A stretch of DNA of 44,885 nt from Bacteroides sp. CAG:709. GTDB lineage: Bacteria > Bacteroidota > Bacteroidia > Bacteroidales > UBA932. Position 1 is the stretch's first letter; every line of letters starts with the position of its first letter. Location of the stretch: NCBI GenBank assembly GCA_000434935.1, contig FR882195.1:108224-153108 (forward strand). Direction: 5' to 3'. This document shows, in pieces, positions 31,434 through 40,381 of this stretch. A model generated the notes under the pieces. The model searched no databases, was not told where the DNA came from, and saw only the letters and a program-made list of their open reading frames with translations. The translations under genes and the position numbers were made by a program.

Positions 31434-32987
31434 ATGAAAAAGAGTATTCTGTTATGTGCCGCGCTTGCGGCATTGACTGCATGCAACGGCAATTCTGACA
31501 ACAACAAGTCTCTTGATTATGAGACGATTGATGTCAATTTTACTTTAAAATCCGATCTGGAGATTCCGGAAGGAACTGAGTTCGGAGTCGTGGCCTTGTG
31601 CGCGCGTGACGGGCAACAGGGCGTGAATATGGGAGAAAAGCCTGTCGCTTCATACAAAGTGTCAGGAACTGCAAGTCCGCAGAGACTGGCCGCTTCTTCC
31701 GAGGAAGACAAGATCCAGGCCCGGGAGTCGGACCATGGTTTCTCGTTTTATGCAGTATCGCCTTATAAAAACAATGTGGATGTATCAGCAATGCAGGTGT
31801 CTCTTCCAGCCCGGCAGAATTATTCTGACGGAATCATCAAATATCTTCCGATGCTGGCTGTGAAAAATGCAGTCTCCGTACTTCCTGATGTGGAATTCGA
31901 TGTGAAGACTCCGTTTTCGGTGTTGAATCTTTCCGTGCCGGCTGACATCGTGGAAGAAGGTGTTCCTGCAACATTGAAATCATTGTCATTCAAACCTTCA
32001 GACGAGTCACTCTTCCAGGGGGCATTGTGCGGCGATGGCACGATGGACATTGGGAACGACAAATTTACATTGACATCAGGAAATGGGAAGTCGGTAACAT
32101 TGGATTTTCCTGAAGGCGGCCTCAAGATTGAAGCCACCGGTGCCGTGCTGCCGGTAGTCGTCTTGCCGTTTGAGAATCCTGCAGGCGGTTTCGACATCAC
32201 ATTTACCGACATCAATGGAAAACAATATACGACATCGTTCCTGAACCAGGATTCTGATGCCGGCAAGGTCGTAGCCTCCGGGGATATCGTCAATGTCAAT
32301 GTGACGAGGTCTTCCGACGGTGTCGTTCCTGTTACATTCCCGGTTGTATTCCCTCTGGGTGTAGAAAACGGTGTCAAGAATTTTACTGCTGAGACTCAGC
32401 CGAAATGGGTAAGCACAGGTTATTGGTCATGTCCGTCCCAGCCTCAGGCATATTGCCAGTGGAACAAAGTTTCTGACCCGAGTGACAAATATCAGCAGAA
32501 ACTTGAGACTGTCAATAATGCTCCGATTTCATCTCCTGGTGTGAAAGGTGTCTGGACAGGCGATAACTTCGAATTTGTCATTCCTGTCAAGAAATTCGCT
32601 GCCGGTACATCATTGACAATCAAATTCCCGATTTATGGACGTCAGCAGCCTGTGTTCTGGAATATCAAGTATCTTGACGGAGAGGAATGGAAGATGGCGG
32701 ACAAGCAGATGATTGTAGCCAATGACCCTAATTACAGTATGGAATGTACGTTTGCCATGAAGAGGGGAGGTATCGTTGTCGAAAAGACCATGAAGTTCGA
32801 AAATGCCGTCAAGAGCGGATTCATTCATGTCAAAGTGGAGTGTGCGGATGGAAGTGTCCAGGCTTCAGCCGATGCGAAGTTCTCAAAACGTACGATGCCA
32901 TATACGGACAGCAAGGGCTATGCTGCACCATTCTACATGTATTGTGCTGATTCCGGAGTGAACAGTGTATCATTTTCGATTGAATAA
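31434..32987 (+). CDS. Fimbrillin-like surface lipoprotein
   Basis: A 517-residue lipoprotein (lipobox ALTAC, Cys17, followed by a polar Asn/Asp/Ser tail). The N-terminal part (about 30-300) is a two-lobed beta-sandwich of the kind seen in fimbrillin and fimbrial anchor proteins of Bacteroidales, with the diagnostic HGFSFYAVSPY stretch and alternating beta-strand pattern. The C-terminal 200 residues (from about 315; AETQPKWVSTGYWSCPSQPQAY) are a second, Trp-rich beta-sandwich that I do not recognise and that could bind sugar or protein. The gene ends 34 bases before the hybrid sensor gene, in the same direction, so they may be co-transcribed. A one-mismatch -7 element (TTACTTTG, 31363-31370) lies upstream. 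Function (fimbria subunit, glycan-binding surface protein) is open. Confidence 0.65.
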   Translation: MKKSILLCAALAALTACNGNSDNNKSLDYETIDVNFTLKSDLEIPEGTEFGVVALCARDGQQGVNMGEKPVASYKVSGTASPQRLAASSEEDKIQARESDHGFSFYAVSPYKNNVDVSAMQVSLPARQNYSDGIIKYLPMLAVKNAVSVLPDVEFDVKTPFSVLNLSVPADIVEEGVPATLKSLSFKPSDESLFQGALCGDGTMDIGNDKFTLTSGNGKSVTLDFPEGGLKIEATGAVLPVVVLPFENPAGGFDITFTDINGKQYTTSFLNQDSDAGKVVASGDIVNVNVTRSSDGVVPVTFPVVFPLGVENGVKNFTAETQPKWVSTGYWSCPSQPQAYCQWNKVSDPSDKYQQKLETVNNAPISSPGVKGVWTGDNFEFVIPVKKFAAGTSLTIKFPIYGRQQPVFWNIKYLDGEEWKMADKQMIVANDPNYSMECTFAMKRGGIVVEKTMKFENAVKSGFIHVKVECADGSVQASADAKFSKRTMPYTDSKGYAAPFYMYCADSGVNSVSFSIE

Positions 32988-33021
32988 TATTAACTTTAGT
33001 CCCAGTTTAGTGAGCGTTTGA

Positions 33022-36000
33022 ATGCTGGAATCGGAATTCATACGGTTTGTGAAAAGGGGCATAGTGATTTTATCCATGCTGGTGACGTTTTCCGTAGCTT
33101 CGGTTGCGGAAAACGTTGACTGGTGTTTTACGCATTTCACGTCGGAGAATTGTGGATTGTCTTTCGACAACGTAAACGCCATTACCCAGGATTCCAACGG
33201 ATTCGTCTGGGTGTCCACGGAAGATGGACTGAATCGCTTCGACGGCTCCGGCTTCATCGCATATTATCGTGAACAGCTGGGACTTAACACTGACTTCATA
33301 ACCGCATTGTGTCCTGACAATGAGGGTAATGTGTGGATCGGGACGGATGCCGGCGCGACATTTTACAGCTATGCCGATGATTCTTTCCATCCGCTTGACA
33401 AGCTTAGTGACAACGGAGTGAACATTGACAACAAGGTCACTCATATTTGCATTGACAAGAATGGAATTGTATGGCTGTCGGTGAACGGGCGCGGACTTTT
33501 TTCGTATGACCGCAGGTCCGGTTCATTGAAGAACTATTTTTCCGACAACGGGAAAAGCACATTGGTCTCCAATATCCGGTCATTTCTCATCGACAGCGGC
33601 GGCGATTTCTGGTTCTCTCTTTATTTTGCCGATTTGTGGCATTCCGACGGCACGCTGGAACGTATGGAGAAAGTGAACCTGAAAGGGTGGAAAACCAATG
33701 ATGACATAATGTCCATGGTCCAGAATCCCGTGGACAATACGGTCTATCTTGCGGCATGGCAGAACGGACTTTGCCAGGCTGATTTGCGGACTGGTGCTTT
33801 CAAGACATTGATAGCTAACGATGAAGGGTTTAGACCGACTTGTCTCAGCCTCGACAATGACAAGGGCGTATGGCTGGCTACGACGGGCGGACTCTACCGC
33901 TATGACGCCGTTACCGGAGTGGTCCGCAAGTTTTCCCACAGCATTGACAATCGGTATTCATTGGCAGACGATAGCGTGAAAGCAGTGTATTGCGACCGTT
34001 CCAATGGCCTTTGGGTGGGAACCTTATCTTCCGGCATCAATTGGTCCGCGGCGTTCCAACGTAATTTCAGCCGCTATTATGAAGCTGACGGTGAATCGCT
34101 TATGGGAGGCTATGTGGTGGATATGGATATTGACGGCACCGGAAAGCTATGGGCCGTATCCGAGAAAAACGGTCTTCTCTACATGGGACGTGACGGAATG
34201 CTCCATAAGTGCAAATCGGCTGAGCTCCCGGAGTCAATAGTCTCCATATGCAGTGACGGCGATTGGCTATGGTTGGGGTCTTGGGCGGGAATATTCCGTT
34301 TTGATGTCAAGACGGGAAATGTGAAGTCTTATGGCAGGGGATTGAATATGGGATGGAAAGACAATAAAGTTCATAAGTTATTCAAGACCTCATCTGGAGA
34401 AATTCTGGCAGGCACCACGCTGGGAATGATCAAATACGACAAATCGAGAGACCGTTTCTGTCCTTTGCCGATATTCAGCGGAATTTACGTCACCGATATG
34501 GCTGAAGCTTTGGACGGCACTCTTTGGGTCGCTTCCTACGCCGATGGAATATGCAGGTACAGCATGAAAGAAGACCGGATGCTCAGCCATTATGATTATA
34601 AGGAAAGCGACAACCGGCATTTGCCTGCCGACAAGGTCATGTCTTTATATCTTGACCGTGACGGTGAACTCTGGGCCGGATCTTATGGCGGCGGATTGAT
34701 GCTTTATGACAAGGAAAACGACAGGTTCTCAACCTTCCGAAGCACGGAATTGAAAAACAACCGTATTGCATATTCCATGATTCGTGATGAAGACGGACGG
34801 ATGTGGGTAGCTACCAGTAATGGATTGACCTCATTCTCAATGCCTTTCGGCGAAGTTCGTTATTATACTGCGGATGACGGTCTGCTTGACGAGATTGTTG
34901 ATGGCAATTCTGCGGTCCGGACTCCTGACGGCAATATATGGTTCTCATCCCACAACGGAATAGTCGGCTTCAATCCGCGCCTCTTCCATACGGACGGAAA
35001 AGTGCCTCCGATAGTGCTGACCGGCTTTTATGTCAATGGAAAGAAGGTGACTCCCGGTAAAAATGAGCCTATCAAGGTCAATGTCAATGAAGTACGCAAG
35101 ATGACATTGACTCATAAGCAGAACAATTTCGGTTTCTCTATGGGCTTGTTGGGGTTCTCGTCTCCTGCGACCAATGCCTTGTATTACATGTTGGAAGGTT
35201 ACGATGACGACTGGCATCGTCTGGACGGCGGTACGACTTTCTCGTATCAGAATATTCCGGCGGGAAAGTATGTGCTGCGTATAAAAGGCATTGACGGGAA
35301 TGGAATCTGGAATGAGACGCATCATCCGTTGGCTATTACCGTGAAGGCTGTTTTTTACAAGTCGACTACAGCGTATCTGATATATATCGGCCTGATAATC
35401 ATATTGATGGCGATGCTTGCCCGTTATTCGTCTGATTTGGCGGTGAAACGGGAACGTGCCATAGCAGAAAAGGCAAAGAGAGCCCGGGAGGAGGAATTGT
35501 TCCATGAAAAGATGGATTTCTTCACGAATATCATTCATGAAATCAAGACGCCGCTTACATTGATCAAGACGCCTCTTCAGAATGTCATGGCGACGGGCGG
35601 CATTAGCGGCGAAATGAAAGAAGACTTGAATGTCATCAGCAACAGTACGGATTACCTGGACAAGCTGGTGAAGGAACTTCTGGAATTTATCCGTATCGAA
35701 GAACACGGCTGGGTGATGGAATGGAAGCATGTGGATATCGTGGAGCGGATCGGATTCCTGTATTATAACTTCAAGGAAACCGCGCGTGGCAGAAACTTGA
35801 AGATGACGTTCAAGCATACTGACAATGCGTTGATTATCAATGCGGATGATACGGCCCTCATAAAGATATTGAACAACCTTCTTTCCAATGCGATGAAATA
35901 CGCCGAGACATTCGTGACTATTGAAGTTGATGATTCTGGCGATGGTTATGTGACAGTGTCGTTCAAAAACGACGGACCGAAGATTCCGGATGAAAGGAAG

Positions 36001-36996
36001 GAAGAAATCTTCAAGCCGTTTATCCAGTATAGTGACGAACGTTCTCCATACTCACAGAGTTTCGGTATCGGCTTGCCTTTGGCAAGGACATTGGCAGAAT
36101 TGCATGGAGGTACATTGACGCTTAAAAACGAAGACATAACTGATTTTGTCCTAAGGCTTCCTAAGGGTGAAACTGATGCGGAACTTGAGGTTCAGGATAC
36201 GTCGTCTAATGCTGATCAGAATGAAGAGGCGGATTCTTCTTTGTCGACACTGCTGATTGTGGAAGACAATGCTGAATTGTCCTCATATCTTGTGCGTAAA
36301 CTGGGGCATGATTTCAATGCCGTCTCCGTACCGTCCGCTGAGCGGGCGATGTCAATGATTGCTGGAGGTGACGTGGATATGGTGCTGTCTGACATTGCAT
36401 TGGAAGGTATGAGCGGGATAGAATTGTGCAGCAAGGTCACAACTGACATATCTACATCGCATATTCCGGTAGTCATGCTGTCTGCCCTTTCTTCTCCTGA
36501 AGTGAAAGTGAAATGTATGGAGGCCGGGGCGAGTCTTTACATTGAGAAACCTTTCAATCTGGAATATCTTGTCGAATCGCTGAAGGTCATTGCACGGAAA
36601 CGTGAATCATTGAAAATTGCCCATCTTTCGGGAATTGCCGGTGATGACAAGGACAAATTTGCGCTGACCGATTCCGATGCCGTATTCTTGCAACGACTGG
36701 AGAAAGCGGTTACTGAAAATATCAGTGATACCGAATTCGGTCCGGACCAACTGGCGGAAGCGGCATTGGTAAGCCGTTCCACATTGGTCAGAAAAATGAA
36801 GAGTCTGCTCAATATGACTCCCAATGACTATATCAAGGTCAGACGTCTCAATGCTGCCGCGGCAATGATTGAAAACGGGGCTTCCCGCATCAATGATGTC
36901 TGCTACGCCGTCGGTTTCAACACGCCTTCATATTTCGCGAAATGCTTTAAGAAACAGTTCGGCGTGCTGCCGGCTGATTATATGAAAAAGAGCTGA
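33022..36996 (+). CDS. Hybrid two-component system sensor-regulator (HTCS) of a glycan locus
   Basis: This 1324-residue protein joins sensor, kinase, receiver and DNA-binding parts in one chain, the usual activator of polysaccharide utilisation loci. After an N-terminal signal/anchor (about 12-29), repeated beta-propeller blades (Reg_prop, such as GFVWVSTEDGLNRFD and GNVWIGTDAGATFY) fill about 40-670, then a Y_Y_Y domain (about 680-770) and one membrane helix (about 782-802). The kinase has the phospho-accepting His839 (FFTNIIHEIKTP), NNLLSNAMKYAE and GIGLPLARTLAELHGG. The receiver (about 1080-1195) has Asp1124 (VLSDIALEG) and the KPF lysine. An AraC helix-turn-helix closes it. All phosphorelay residues are intact. 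It should sense an oligosaccharide in the periplasm and switch on the SusC/SusD genes next to it. A weak TAACTTTA lies at 32991-32998. Confidence 0.96.
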   Translation: MLESEFIRFVKRGIVILSMLVTFSVASVAENVDWCFTHFTSENCGLSFDNVNAITQDSNGFVWVSTEDGLNRFDGSGFIAYYREQLGLNTDFITALCPDNEGNVWIGTDAGATFYSYADDSFHPLDKLSDNGVNIDNKVTHICIDKNGIVWLSVNGRGLFSYDRRSGSLKNYFSDNGKSTLVSNIRSFLIDSGGDFWFSLYFADLWHSDGTLERMEKVNLKGWKTNDDIMSMVQNPVDNTVYLAAWQNGLCQADLRTGAFKTLIANDEGFRPTCLSLDNDKGVWLATTGGLYRYDAVTGVVRKFSHSIDNRYSLADDSVKAVYCDRSNGLWVGTLSSGINWSAAFQRNFSRYYEADGESLMGGYVVDMDIDGTGKLWAVSEKNGLLYMGRDGMLHKCKSAELPESIVSICSDGDWLWLGSWAGIFRFDVKTGNVKSYGRGLNMGWKDNKVHKLFKTSSGEILAGTTLGMIKYDKSRDRFCPLPIFSGIYVTDMAEALDGTLWVASYADGICRYSMKEDRMLSHYDYKESDNRHLPADKVMSLYLDRDGELWAGSYGGGLMLYDKENDRFSTFRSTELKNNRIAYSMIRDEDGRMWVATSNGLTSFSMPFGEVRYYTADDGLLDEIVDGNSAVRTPDGNIWFSSHNGIVGFNPRLFHTDGKVPPIVLTGFYVNGKKVTPGKNEPIKVNVNEVRKMTLTHKQNNFGFSMGLLGFSSPATNALYYMLEGYDDDWHRLDGGTTFSYQNIPAGKYVLRIKGIDGNGIWNETHHPLAITVKAVFYKSTTAYLIYIGLIIILMAMLARYSSDLAVKRERAIAEKAKRAREEELFHEKMDFFTNIIHEIKTPLTLIKTPLQNVMATGGISGEMKEDLNVISNSTDYLDKLVKELLEFIRIEEHGWVMEWKHVDIVERIGFLYYNFKETARGRNLKMTFKHTDNALIINADDTALIKILNNLLSNAMKYAETFVTIEVDDSGDGYVTVSFKNDGPKIPDERKEEIFKPFIQYSDERSPYSQSFGIGLPLARTLAELHGGTLTLKNEDITDFVLRLPKGETDAELEVQDTSSNADQNEEADSSLSTLLIVEDNAELSSYLVRKLGHDFNAVSVPSAERAMSMIAGGDVDMVLSDIALEGMSGIELCSKVTTDISTSHIPVVMLSALSSPEVKVKCMEAGASLYIEKPFNLEYLVESLKVIARKRESLKIAHLSGIAGDDKDKFALTDSDAVFLQRLEKAVTENISDTEFGPDQLAEAALVSRSTLVRKMKSLLNMTPNDYIKVRRLNAAAAMIENGASRINDVCYAVGFNTPSYFAKCFKKQFGVLPADYMKKS

Positions 36997-37067
36997 TATT
37001 CCGGGCCCTGGCTCGTTTTGTTCTATTAATTGGCTCAATTATTCTATCCTTGAAAATCGTTTTTTCT

Positions 37068-37075
37068 CAACTTTG
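37068..37075 (+). promoter_or_regulatory. -7-like element upstream of SusC
   Basis: CAACTTTG has one mismatch to TAnnTTTG. TTG at 37050-37052 is too close (15 bases) to be a standard -33. An activator-dependent promoter, controlled by the sensor encoded upstream, would fit such a weak site. Confidence 0.35.
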
Positions 37076-37078
37076 CGA

Positions 37079-37095
37079 TGCGGGGAATTCCCGCA
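37079..37095 (+). promoter_or_regulatory. Hairpin in the SusC mRNA leader
   Basis: TGCGGG (37079-37084) pairs with CCCGCA (37090-37095) around GAATT, just after the predicted transcription start. An overlapping longer pairing, CTTTGCG (37071-37077) with CGCAAAG (37092-37098), is an alternative at DNA level. It may stabilise the message or be a regulator site. Confidence 0.4.
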
Positions 37096-37113
37096 AAGCT
37101 AATAACCTGTAAT

Positions 37114-40100
37114 ATGAATTGTTTAAAGAAATTTATTCTGGCAGCAGTCTCCGTGCTGACATTTACGGCAATGTCGGCGCAGCAGAGGCTGGTAAGGGGT
37201 AAAGTCTATGACGAAACTTCCCAACCGCTGGCCGGAGCCTCCGTCTCTGTTCCTAACACTCTTCGCGGTGTGACAACTGACGGCAACGGATTGTTCGAAA
37301 TCAATGCTTCCTCAGGAGAAACTCTCTCGATTGCATTTCTGGGATATGTGACCAGAAATGTCAATGTCGGCGAGAAGGATTATATTGAGGTGACACTCAT
37401 GCCGGATACCAATCAGCTGGATGAACTTGTGGTCATCGGTTACGGTACACAGAAAAGAGTGAACATCACAGGAGCTGTGGCAACGGTTGACTATGCGAAG
37501 GAAGCCAAGTCCCGTCCTGTCACTTCGACAGCGCAGATTCTTCAGGGCATGAATGCCGGCGTCGCAATCAATCAGGCGTCAGGACAGCCGGGCCAGGAAA
37601 GCCTCTCCCTGAGAATCCGAGGTGTCGGAACATTGAACAATGCCAATCCGCTGGTGATTGTGGATGGTTTCGAAGGGACTATTTCCAATGTGAATCCGGA
37701 CGATATCGAATCCGTTTCCGTGTTGAAAGATGCTGCTTCATGTGCCATTTATGGTAACAGGGGAGCCAACGGCGTGGTTCTCATAACTACGAAAGACGGA
37801 ACCAAGTCTTCCGGCAAGTTCTGCATTACATATAGCGGCATGATGGCTGTCAATGAACCTGCCGGCAAATTCCAGGTCATATCCAATTATGCTGATTATA
37901 TGACCATTATGAATGAGTCTGCGGAAAATGTTGACGCCGCGCTTCCTTTTTCCCAGGCAATGATCGACCTCTGGCGCGAGAAAGAAAAAGATCCTGACGG
38001 CATCTCGGAATCCGGTTATCCGAACTATGTGGCCTATCCTAATACTGATTGGATGAAGGCTGTGTATGACGCCGGCATTTATCAGAAACACAATATTTCG
38101 GCTTCTGGTGCGGCCGGTGGTACCAAGTACCTTATTTCCATGACGTATGTGGACAATCCGGGAGTCATTGACAATACCGGTGCGAAGAAGTTTCTCCTGC
38201 GTGCCAATGTTTCCAGTCAGGTAACAAAATGGCTGGAAATCGGTGCCAGAATCTGGGGAACTGAAAGCAACAGGGAAACCAATAACTTGGCATTCAACTT
38301 CTTGTCCCGTGCGGTTCCTGGAATATATCCTTATTATGACGGAAAGTATGGCTGGATGGAAAATCCGGAGCAGAGTGCCAACTGCCGCAACAATCTGTAT
38401 TTCTTCAACAGGAATTCCGGTTATGACAAGATGCATTACGTCAATGCTACGGTCTTCACGAATCTGAAACTGCCTCTGGGCATCAAATATAATGCGTCGT
38501 TCAACTATGGACGTACTACTACTGAATATAAATCTGTGGCCAATGTCCTGAGCGCGTATTCATTCCGCAAGGGTGAGGTCGCTTACGACTATAGTAATCT
38601 TGACAATCTCTCCATAACTCAGAGTGCCGGATTCACATACCGCTGGACTTTCCAGAACAGTCTCTCCTGGACGAAAGTCATTGCCAAGAAACATGATGTT
38701 TCTGCGATGCTTGGTTCCGAGACGATGTATCAGAACAACAACAATATCGGCGTGAGCAAGAAGCGTCTGGAAAACGACCAGCTTACGGAGCTTGACAATG
38801 CTCTGGATATGAGCAAGATAACCGGCAGCCAGACAGACTGGGCTTCTGTTTCGGTGTTCGGTCGTCTCACTTATGCATACGACAACAGGTATCTCCTGGA
38901 GGCGAATCTCCGTTACGATGGCTCGTCAAGGTTTTCGCGTGATTCCAGATGGGGCCTGTTCCCTTCAGTATCAGCCGGATGGCGTATTTCGCAGGAGCCT
39001 TTCATGCAGAACTCGGGCATTGACAACCTGAAACTGCGCGCTTCATGGGGAAAACTCGGCAACAACAGTATCGGAAACTATGACTATATAGCCACCTATG
39101 CGTCCGGTTTTGAATATTCCTTCGGCAACAAGATGTCATCGGGTATCGTGCAGTCATTGTCCAACAGCGCATTGACTTGGGAAACGACAACATCCACTGA
39201 CATCGGACTTGAACTCGGTGTCCTTGACGGAAGGCTCACATTCGAAACCGACTGGTACAACAAGGTTACTGACGGTATCCTTTACAAATCTCCGGTCTAT
39301 GCCACAATCGGAAACAAATCAGCACCTTACCAGAATCTCTGTGAGGTTACGAATACCGGTCTGGAGCTTACATTGGGCTGGAAAGATGATATCAAGGATT
39401 TCCACTATGGCATCACGGCAAATTTTACCAGAAACTGGAACGTGGTAAGCAAGTATAAAGGCCGCCTGGAAGCAGGTTGGGTAACCGACGAAAACGGCAA
39501 CCGCTCCTACAAGAGCTACATCGGTGATGTCACCACTACTGTCGGCAATGCCAGACGTGTCATGGAAGGCAAACTCATCAACGAGTTCTACCTTCTCGAT
39601 ACCTATTCCGGAAACGGAAGCCACTTTTTCGCGGACGGCTCAGTCAATCCTGCCGGCGGCCCGAAGGACGGTATGATCCGCACTCCTGAAGATATGCTTT
39701 GGCTTCAGGCCATGAACGAAGCTGGGGCGACATTCCTTCCGAACAAGACCATCGGAAAGAAAGGCATATGGTATGACGATTATATCTATGCCGATGCCAA
39801 CGGTGACGGCGTCTACGGTGATGTCAATGACTATATGTTCACGGGAACATCCATGACTCCTAAATTCTATTACGGAATCCAGTTCGAACTCGGATGGAAA
39901 GGAATTGACTTCTCAATGCTCTGGAACGGTTCCGGCGGAGCGCAATGCTATTGGCGATATGTGGGATTCAATGCTTATTCTACCGGAGGCTACTTCACAT
40001 TGCCGAAGAAGATTGCATACGACCACTATTTCTATGATCCTGAAAATCCTGAAGACCCTAGAACCAACATTACATCCGGACATGCCCGTCTGACGATGAA

Positions 40101-40371
40101 CTATGGCTCGGAGCAGAATGATGGCCAGTGTGCGTCCAAATTGTTCCTCTATGATACGGACTATCTGAGACTCAAGAATTTGACGCTTGGCTATACATTC
40201 CCTCAGAAATGGATGAAGAAAATTTCCGTGTCTGATTTCCGTCTCTTCTTCAGTGGCGAGAATCTGCTGACATTTACCAAATATCCGGGAATGGACCCGG
40301 AAATATCCGACACCATGAATTATTACGCCCTTTTGCGTCAATATTCATTCGGCCTTAGTCTAAAGTTCTAA
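37114..40371 (+). CDS. SusC/RagA-family TonB-linked outer-membrane transporter
   Basis: The 1085-residue SusC-type porin imports an oligosaccharide through the outer membrane with the help of TonB and its SusD lid. After a signal peptide (MNCLKKFILAAVSVLTFTAMSAQ) comes a carboxypeptidase-regulatory-like domain (about 28-100; VRGKVYDETSQPLAGASVSVPN). The TonB-box region LDELVVIGYGTQKR and a plug with SLRIRGVGTLNNANPLVIVDG and ISNVNPDDIESVSVLKDAASCAIYGNRGANGVVLITTK, in parts, follow. The barrel ends in YSFGLSLKF with the terminal Phe needed for assembly. The ATG at 37114 is chosen because it starts the signal peptide; twelve codons further upstream lie in the hairpin leader. SusD follows ten bases after its stop codon. 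The sugar is not predictable from the sequence alone. Confidence 0.96.
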   Translation: MNCLKKFILAAVSVLTFTAMSAQQRLVRGKVYDETSQPLAGASVSVPNTLRGVTTDGNGLFEINASSGETLSIAFLGYVTRNVNVGEKDYIEVTLMPDTNQLDELVVIGYGTQKRVNITGAVATVDYAKEAKSRPVTSTAQILQGMNAGVAINQASGQPGQESLSLRIRGVGTLNNANPLVIVDGFEGTISNVNPDDIESVSVLKDAASCAIYGNRGANGVVLITTKDGTKSSGKFCITYSGMMAVNEPAGKFQVISNYADYMTIMNESAENVDAALPFSQAMIDLWREKEKDPDGISESGYPNYVAYPNTDWMKAVYDAGIYQKHNISASGAAGGTKYLISMTYVDNPGVIDNTGAKKFLLRANVSSQVTKWLEIGARIWGTESNRETNNLAFNFLSRAVPGIYPYYDGKYGWMENPEQSANCRNNLYFFNRNSGYDKMHYVNATVFTNLKLPLGIKYNASFNYGRTTTEYKSVANVLSAYSFRKGEVAYDYSNLDNLSITQSAGFTYRWTFQNSLSWTKVIAKKHDVSAMLGSETMYQNNNNIGVSKKRLENDQLTELDNALDMSKITGSQTDWASVSVFGRLTYAYDNRYLLEANLRYDGSSRFSRDSRWGLFPSVSAGWRISQEPFMQNSGIDNLKLRASWGKLGNNSIGNYDYIATYASGFEYSFGNKMSSGIVQSLSNSALTWETTTSTDIGLELGVLDGRLTFETDWYNKVTDGILYKSPVYATIGNKSAPYQNLCEVTNTGLELTLGWKDDIKDFHYGITANFTRNWNVVSKYKGRLEAGWVTDENGNRSYKSYIGDVTTTVGNARRVMEGKLINEFYLLDTYSGNGSHFFADGSVNPAGGPKDGMIRTPEDMLWLQAMNEAGATFLPNKTIGKKGIWYDDYIYADANGDGVYGDVNDYMFTGTSMTPKFYYGIQFELGWKGIDFSMLWNGSGGAQCYWRYVGFNAYSTGGYFTLPKKIAYDHYFYDPENPEDPRTNITSGHARLTMNYGSEQNDGQCASKLFLYDTDYLRLKNLTLGYTFPQKWMKKISVSDFRLFFSGENLLTFTKYPGMDPEISDTMNYYALLRQYSFGLSLKF

Positions 40372-40381
40372 ATTGATGATT

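Noticed and set aside
34945..35817. 290-codon minus-strand frame opposite the hybrid sensor
   Set aside because: Antisense to the Y_Y_Y and kinase domains, which are intact on the plus strand.
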